Assembly (NCBI GenBank): GCA_947258465.1
Contig: CAMYIQ010000255.1
Coordinates: 1-9,524 of the forward strand
DNA: 9,524 nt
From: an uncultured Erythrobacter sp.
GTDB lineage: Bacteria > Pseudomonadota > Alphaproteobacteria > Sphingomonadales > Sphingomonadaceae
Reading direction: 5' to 3'
Position 1 is the stretch's first letter; the number at the start of each line of letters is the position of its first letter. The notes under the pieces are model-generated. The model had not been told where the DNA came from, searched no databases, and worked only from the letters and a program-made list of their open reading frames with translations. This document shows, piece by piece, positions 5,755 through 9,524 of the stretch. The position numbers were made by a program, and so were the translations under genes.

Positions 5755-6138
5755 ATGCACCCGAGCCTTTCCGTCGTCCGTAAGCGCCGCGATTTCCTCG
5801 CTGCGAATCGCGGGCTGCGAGTCGCGCGGCCGGGCTTCGTGCTGCTCACCCGCCCGAACGACGGACAGGGCAAGCGTTATGGCATCACGGTTACCAAGAA
5901 GATCGGCAATGCCGTGGTGCGCAACCGGATGAAACGGCGCTTTCGCGAATTGCTGTGGGACGCGCTGCCCGAGCGCGGCCTGCCCGACCACGATCACATC
6001 CTGATCGGCCGCGAAGGCGGGGTCGAACGCGATTTCGCCGCGCTTGGCGAAGAGCTTGCCGCCGCGCTCGCTCGCGCCGCGGAAGGCAAAGGCGACCGCC
6101 CCCGCAAACCTCGCCACCGGCGAAGCAGGCGCGCATGA
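5755..6138 (+). CDS. rnpA: Ribonuclease P protein component
   Basis: 127 residues from the ATG at 5755. RnpA binds the RNase P RNA and helps it remove 5' leaders from tRNA precursors. The family signature is clear: VVRKRRDFLAANRG near the start, RPGFVLLTRP, KRYGITVTKKIGNAVVRNRMKRRFREL (the RNR motif that contacts the RNA), and a basic tail RKPRHRRSRRA. The start is uncertain. At 5755 homology begins at once and length is normal, but there is no visible ribosome site. In-frame ATGs at 5677 and 5596 would add 26 or 53 residues rich in charged amino acids, with no better ribosome site; a TTG at 5518 would run through strong hairpins. The stop overlaps the yidD ATG by 4 bp (ATGA), so the two are translationally coupled. 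Confidence 0.93.
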   Translation: MHPSLSVVRKRRDFLAANRGLRVARPGFVLLTRPNDGQGKRYGITVTKKIGNAVVRNRMKRRFRELLWDALPERGLPDHDHILIGREGGVERDFAALGEELAAALARAAEGKGDRPRKPRHRRSRRA

Positions 6139-6344
6139 AGTATCCGCTCATCTGGATCGCCCGCCTGTGGCAACTCGGCCCCAGCCGCATCCTGCCGCCG
6201 ACCTGCCGCTATTCCCCATCCTGCAGCCAATATGCGATAGAAGCGCTGGGCAAATACGGCGCGATCAAGGGTGGATGGATGGCCTTCAAGCGTATATTGC
6301 GCTGCAATCCCTGGGGCGGCCACGGCCACGACCCGGTGCCCTAG
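6135..6344 (+). CDS. yidD: Membrane protein insertion efficiency factor YidD
   Basis: 69 residues. YidD is a small cytoplasmic, membrane-associated protein that assists YidC-dependent membrane protein insertion. The family pattern is complete: an amphipathic start (PLIWIARLWQLGPSRIL), PPTCRYSPSCSQYAIEALGKYGAIKGGWMAFKRILRCNPW, with the three conserved cysteines (C25, C31, C58 approximately) and the closing GGHGHDPVP. The start ATG overlaps the rnpA stop by four bases. In other bacteria the gene is similarly wedged between rnpA and yidC. A 67-bp gap follows before yidC. The length is near the family norm (70-85), and nothing is missing. Confidence 0.96.
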   Translation: MKYPLIWIARLWQLGPSRILPPTCRYSPSCSQYAIEALGKYGAIKGGWMAFKRILRCNPWGGHGHDPVP

Positions 6345-6411
6345 AACTGTCTTGACAGGCTAAGACACCACCCCACATTCATATTTCGACCGGACAAAGA
6401 CGGGACCGACC

Positions 6412-8193
6412 TTGGACAACCAGCGTAACCTGATCCTCGCCATTGCGCTTTCCTTCCTGCTGCTGCTGGGATGGACATCGGCGATGGACTATTTCTATCC
6501 GCAGCCCGAACAGGCCCTGGTCGAAGACCGGGCGGATACCCCGACCGAGCAGGCGAGCCAGGCTGCGGCCACGCAGCACTCGCGCACCGGCGGCCTTGTC
6601 GATCCGGCGATGCGGGCGCAGGAAGTGGCCGACCTCAAGGTCGCGCTCGCCAGCCCCGATCGCGTACGGATCGACGCCCCGCGCGTGGCCGGCTCGATCA
6701 ATCTGCGCGGCGGCGTGATCGATGACGTCGTGCTCAAGGGCTATAACGAAACCACCAAGGACGACAGCGAGCCGGTTCGCGTCTTCTCTCCGAACGGCAC
6801 GCCCGCGCAGCAATTCGCCCAGTTCGGCTGGGTCGGATCGAACCTCGCGGTACCCGGTCCGCAAACGCTGTGGGAAGCCGACGGCGAAGTGCTGACCGCC
6901 GACACTCCGATCACGCTCACGCATGACAATGGCCAAGGCCTGGTCTTCTCGATCCGCTATTCGATCGACAACCAGTATATGGTCACTGCCGAACAGTCGG
7001 TCGCGAACACCAGCGGGAATCCCGTGGTCGTACAACCCTTCGGCCTGGTCAACCGCACCAGCCGGACGGCCAGTGAAGATTTGTGGATCGCGCATTCGGG
7101 CCCAATCGGGGTGTTCGGCGACACCGCCGAGTACGATATCGATTACGAGGATGTCGACGAAGACCGGCGCGTATCGCCCGAGGGCCGCACGAGCTGGGTC
7201 GGCTTCACCGATATTTACTGGCTCGCCGCGCTGGTTCCGCAGGACGATAGCGCACCCGAGACGACGTTCCGCGCAATGGGCGACGAGACCTATCGCGCCG
7301 ACATGATCTACGAAGCGACCACCATCCCGGCGGGCGGCGCACTTACCGTCTCGTCGCGTCTCTATGCAGGCGCGAAGGAAAGCGCGGTGCTCGACAGCTA
7401 TGAGGATGCAGGCCTGCAGAAATTCGGCCTTGCCATCGACTGGGGCTGGTTCCGCTGGTTCGAAAAACCGATGCTGTGGCTGCTGCGCACGATTTACGAT
7501 GCGGTGGGCAATTTCGGCATCGCCATTATCGGCCTGACCTTCATCGTGCGCGGGTTGATGTTCCCGATCGCGCAGAAGGGCTTTGCCTCGATGGCCGAAA
7601 TGAAGGCGATCCAGCCGAAAATGAAGGCCATCCAGGAGAAGTACAAGGACGACAAGCAGAAGCAGCAACAGGAGATCATGGAGCTGTACAAGAAGGAGAA
7701 GGTCAATCCGGTTGCCGGCTGCCTTCCGATGTTGCTGCAGATCCCGGTGTTCTTCGCGCTTTACAAGGTGCTCTACCTCGCGATCGAGATGCGCCACCGC
7801 CAGTTTCTGTGGGTCGAGGACCTCTCCGCGCCCGATCCGGCCAACCTCGCCAACGCGCTGTCGCTGGTCGGTATCGAAGTGCCGCAATTCCTGATGATCA
7901 TCTTCGGGCTCGGCGTGCTCGCCGTGCTGCTCGGCTTCACCATGTGGCTGACCTTCAAGCTGAATCCCAGCCAGATGGACCCGATGCAGCAGAAGATCTT
8001 CGACATCATGCCGTGGATCCTGATGTTCGTGATGGCGCCCTTCGCGGCCGGCCTGCTGATTTACTGGGTGACCTCGAACATCCTCACCGTGGCACAGCAA
8101 AAGTACCTCTACTCCAAGCATCCGCAGCTCAAGGCCGCGATCGAGGAGGAGAAGGCGAAAAAGGCGGCGGAAGCGGCCAAGGCGGGATCGTGA
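6412..8193 (+). CDS. yidC: Membrane protein insertase YidC
   Basis: 593 residues. YidC (Oxa1/Alb3 family) inserts and folds inner-membrane proteins, alone or with SecYEG. The start is TTG at 6412, giving the conserved MDNQRNLILAIALSFLLLLGW; GGGA at 6402-6405 lies 6 nt upstream. Layout: first membrane helix about 6-24, a linker, a large periplasmic beta-sandwich domain about 65-345, then the conserved core. The core has a helix at 367-387 with the functional Arg380 (IVRGLMFP), a charged cytoplasmic hairpin (EMKAIQPKMKAIQEKYKDD), helices at about 436-457, 493-516 and 533-557, and a Lys-rich tail. All hallmarks of a Gram-negative YidC are present. Its last bases overlap the yihA start (GTGA), so the GTPase is translationally coupled. 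Confidence 0.98.
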   Translation: MDNQRNLILAIALSFLLLLGWTSAMDYFYPQPEQALVEDRADTPTEQASQAAATQHSRTGGLVDPAMRAQEVADLKVALASPDRVRIDAPRVAGSINLRGGVIDDVVLKGYNETTKDDSEPVRVFSPNGTPAQQFAQFGWVGSNLAVPGPQTLWEADGEVLTADTPITLTHDNGQGLVFSIRYSIDNQYMVTAEQSVANTSGNPVVVQPFGLVNRTSRTASEDLWIAHSGPIGVFGDTAEYDIDYEDVDEDRRVSPEGRTSWVGFTDIYWLAALVPQDDSAPETTFRAMGDETYRADMIYEATTIPAGGALTVSSRLYAGAKESAVLDSYEDAGLQKFGLAIDWGWFRWFEKPMLWLLRTIYDAVGNFGIAIIGLTFIVRGLMFPIAQKGFASMAEMKAIQPKMKAIQEKYKDDKQKQQQEIMELYKKEKVNPVAGCLPMLLQIPVFFALYKVLYLAIEMRHRQFLWVEDLSAPDPANLANALSLVGIEVPQFLMIIFGLGVLAVLLGFTMWLTFKLNPSQMDPMQQKIFDIMPWILMFVMAPFAAGLLIYWVTSNILTVAQQKYLYSKHPQLKAAIEEEKAKKAAEAAKAGS

Positions 8194-8843
8194 CCGAAAA
8201 AGAAGCCGCCGAACGCGCAGCGCTCGAGCGGCGGGCGAACAAGCTGTTCTCGGGCCGGGTGGATTTCCTCCTTTCGGCCCCGCAGCTAAAATTCCTGCCC
8301 GAACCAACCGTGCCCGAAATTGCCTTTTGCGGACGTTCCAATGTCGGCAAGAGCTCGCTGATCAACGCGCTCACGGGTCGCAAGGCAATCGCGCGCGCCT
8401 CGGTGACGCCGGGCCGCACGCAGGAGCTGAACTTCTTCGAAATCGGCGATCCGACGCTGTTCCGCCTGGTCGACATGCCCGGCTATGGCTTCGCCAAAGC
8501 GCCGGTGAAGGTCGTCGAGCGCTGGAAAACGCTGGTGAAAACCTATCTGCGCGGCCGCGCGGTGCTGGCCCGCACGCTGGTGCTGGTCGACGGGCGCCAC
8601 GGCCCCAAGGATGTCGACCGCGAGATGATGAAAATGCTCGACGAGGCCGCCGTGGGCTACCGCGTCGTGCTGACCAAGGCCGACAAAATGAAGGCGAGCG
8701 AGCTTGCCAAGGTGATCGAGGCGACCGAGGCCGAAGCGCGCAAACACGTCGCCGCCTATCCCGAAATCCACGTGACCAGCGCCGAAAAGGGCATGGGGAT
8801 CGGCGAACTGCGGGCTGCGGTGCTGGCGGATGCGGGGGTCTAG
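8190..8843 (+). CDS. yihA: Ribosome biogenesis GTP-binding protein YihA/YsxC (EngB)
   Basis: 217 residues from the GTG at 8190, which overlaps the yidC stop by 4 bp (GTGA); AAGG-rich sequence just upstream can serve as ribosome site. This essential TRAFAC GTPase takes part in late 50S subunit assembly. All G motifs are visible: G1 GRSNVGKS (48-55), G2 region TPGRTQ (73-78), G3 DMPGYGFAK (95-103), G4 TKAD (162-165) and G5 TSAEKGMG (196-203). The N-terminal Arg/Glu-rich helix and the KFLPEP segment are also typical. It is the last gene of the rpmH-yidC cluster seen here. In many alphaproteobacteria argB comes next, but here the next gene is an unrelated lipoprotein gene. Confidence 0.97.
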   Translation: MTEKEAAERAALERRANKLFSGRVDFLLSAPQLKFLPEPTVPEIAFCGRSNVGKSSLINALTGRKAIARASVTPGRTQELNFFEIGDPTLFRLVDMPGYGFAKAPVKVVERWKTLVKTYLRGRAVLARTLVLVDGRHGPKDVDREMMKMLDEAAVGYRVVLTKADKMKASELAKVIEATEAEARKHVAAYPEIHVTSAEKGMGIGELRAAVLADAGV

Positions 8844-8861
8844 GTCGGCGCCGCTTTCAGG

Positions 8862-8877
8862 CTCGTATTCATACGAG
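8862..8877 (+). terminator. Weak stem-loop downstream of yihA
   Basis: CTCGTA (8862-8867) and TACGAG (8872-8877) form a 6-bp stem with a TTCA loop, beginning 19 nt after the yihA stop. No T-tract follows, so it may protect the 3' end or weakly terminate. It is the only hairpin I find near the end of the operon. Confidence 0.3.
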
Positions 8878-9011
8878 GCGTATAGCTGGATGTGGGTGGG
8901 AAGCGGAATGTCTGCTCGTGGCAAGTAGCTAGCGGAAATTGGTCGTCTGAATGTGCACTGCAGTTAGAGACCTCACCTAGGGTCGACGGGCGAGACTTCG
9001 TCAGATCTGCT

Positions 9012-9040
9012 TTGACATCGAAGATATATACGTGTAGGCG
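9012..9040 (+). promoter_or_regulatory. Candidate promoter of the S41-like lipoprotein gene
   Basis: Perfect TTGACA (9012-9017), 17-bp gap, then TAGGCG (9035-9040), matching the form proposed for rpmH. The expected start of transcription is about 9047, giving a leader of about 33 nt with the ribosome site GGAG at 9068-9071. The -10 hexamer lies inside the palindrome at 9033-9046. Confidence 0.5.
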
Positions 9041-9046
9041 CCTACA
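9033..9046. repeat. 14-bp perfect palindrome over the -10 region (operator candidate)
   Basis: TGTAGGCGCCTACA reads the same on both strands with no central gap. It covers the proposed -10 hexamer and reaches the expected transcription start, the classic position for a repressor site. The regulator is unknown. Confidence 0.55.
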
Positions 9047-9079
9047 TAAATCGTTTGCGATGTATCTGGAGCTCTCGAA

Positions 9080-9524
9080 ATGCGCGCACTTTTCCCCCTC
9101 CTGCTGACTTTCTGCGCCTTGACGGCATGTGTGGCGACGACAGGACAATCAACTGACACTATCGCGACAAGGTTAGCGAACGAGCTCGAGCAGAATTATT
9201 TGTTCCCCGATATTGGAAAGGAGTACGCGGCTTATCTGCGCACGAGCGAAGGCCTGCTCAGCGATTCAAGCACTGATCCACGGGCATACGCCAATTCGCT
9301 CACCAAACAGCTTCAAGCGATCCATCCCGACGGGCACCTTCGGGTGCATTATGAGCCGGACGCAACGGACGAATCCGAGACGCCTGCCCGGTCGAATCCA
9401 GCTCGGACTAGGGCGATCGATGAGGCGGCAGCAATACTACCGGGCATTGCCTATCTGCGGATGAATCTGTTTCCTGGCAATCAGCAGACTCTTCAAGAGC
9501 TCAATGCGTTCATTAAGGCTCAAG
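9080..9524 (+). CDS. S41-peptidase-like lipoprotein, 5' part (runs off the window)
   Basis: 148 complete codons are visible and the frame is open to the edge. The N-terminus MRALFPLLLTFCALTAC is a lipoprotein signal with lipobox LTAC (Cys17); the next residue is Val, which does not suggest inner-membrane retention by the Asp+2 rule. Residues 27-95 resemble the N-terminal helical domain found before the catalytic part of S41 (C-terminal-processing/tail-specific type) peptidases, ending in the motif HPDGHLRVHYEP (82-93). ILPGIAYLRMNLF (119-131) would lead into the core fold. The catalytic Ser and Lys would lie beyond the window, so activity cannot be judged. GGAG at 9068-9071 is 8 nt before the ATG. 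Codons such as TTA, ATA, CTA and AGG are more frequent than in the neighbouring core genes, hinting at a different origin. Confidence 0.75.
   Translation, partial: MRALFPLLLTFCALTACVATTGQSTDTIATRLANELEQNYLFPDIGKEYAAYLRTSEGLLSDSSTDPRAYANSLTKQLQAIHPDGHLRVHYEPDATDESETPARSNPARTRAIDEAAAILPGIAYLRMNLFPGNQQTLQELNAFIKAQ

Noticed and set aside
6347..6385. TTGACA at 6352-6357 (within CTGTC-TT-GACAG) as a separate yidC promoter
   Set aside because: No acceptable -10 hexamer lies 16-18 bp downstream; the nearest TATA-like bases are about 22 bp away.
7476..8189. Plus-strand frame running into yihA from far upstream
   Set aside because: Only the part from GTG 8190 matches the GTPase. The upstream part is the +1 shadow of yidC.
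6379..8307. A 642-codon open frame on the minus strand opposite yidC
   Set aside because: It is the mirror of yidC, which has all family hallmarks. The minus frame encodes a His/Arg-rich low-complexity product typical of antisense frames in high-GC DNA.
8840..9148. 102-codon minus-strand frame across the yihA-lipoprotein gap
   Set aside because: No family resemblance, and it overlaps the promoter and signal-peptide region of the lipoprotein gene.
9213..9464. 83-codon plus-strand frame near the right end
   Set aside because: It is out of frame with the lipoprotein gene, which has a signal peptide, lipobox and S41-type motif. It looks like a shadow.

Overview
The window looks like a high-GC alphaproteobacterial chromosome, most likely Sphingomonadales (Erythrobacter/Sphingomonas type). 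This rests on the core gene order rpmH-rnpA-yidD-yidC-yihA, the protein sequences of that block, and GC-rich codon use. The taxon is an inference; no rRNA gene is present.

Layout. (1) Positions 1 to about 3510 are the right-hand end of an integrated element. It carries an HD-domain nucleotide phosphohydrolase (59-634), an unrecognised 330-residue protein (822-1814) and, facing them, a 540-residue large serine recombinase (3473-1851). (2) The recombinase start lies about 30 bp from the broken end of comM (4163-3504, minus strand). comM stops just after its conserved GGHNLL, immediately before the Walker A P-loop, so the element sits inside comM and the ATPase half should lie beyond the left edge. 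The 3474-3520 junction is the visible attachment half-site and is rich in short inverted repeats. (3) A divergent intergenic region (4164-4307) holds a perfect 13-bp inverted repeat. It separates comM from a secreted COG3904-like protein (4308-5198). (4) The ribosome, RNA-processing and membrane-insertion block follows on the plus strand: rpmH (5339-5473), rnpA (about 5755-6138), yidD (6135-6344), yidC (6412-8193) and yihA (8190-8843). rnpA/yidD and yidC/yihA overlap by 4 bp (ATGA and GTGA). (5) After a 236-bp gap there is the start of an S41-peptidase-like lipoprotein gene (9080 to beyond the end), with a good promoter overlapped by a 14-bp perfect palindrome.

How it fits together. The core block makes ribosomal protein L34, the protein subunit of RNase P, and the YidC insertase with its helper YidD, plus a ribosome-assembly GTPase. 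The element has used comM, a DNA-processing ATPase gene linked to natural transformation, as its landing site. Because comM' and the recombinase read in the same direction with no clear terminator between them, the integrated recombinase may be transcribed from the host comM promoter.

The least explained signals are the dense run of stem-loops filling the rpmH-rnpA spacer (5479-5730), the terminator-like hairpin inside the likely rpmH leader, the two palindromic operator candidates (4234-4270 and 9033-9046), and the orphan 330-residue gene. I see no CRISPR array, tRNA, rRNA or insertion sequence.
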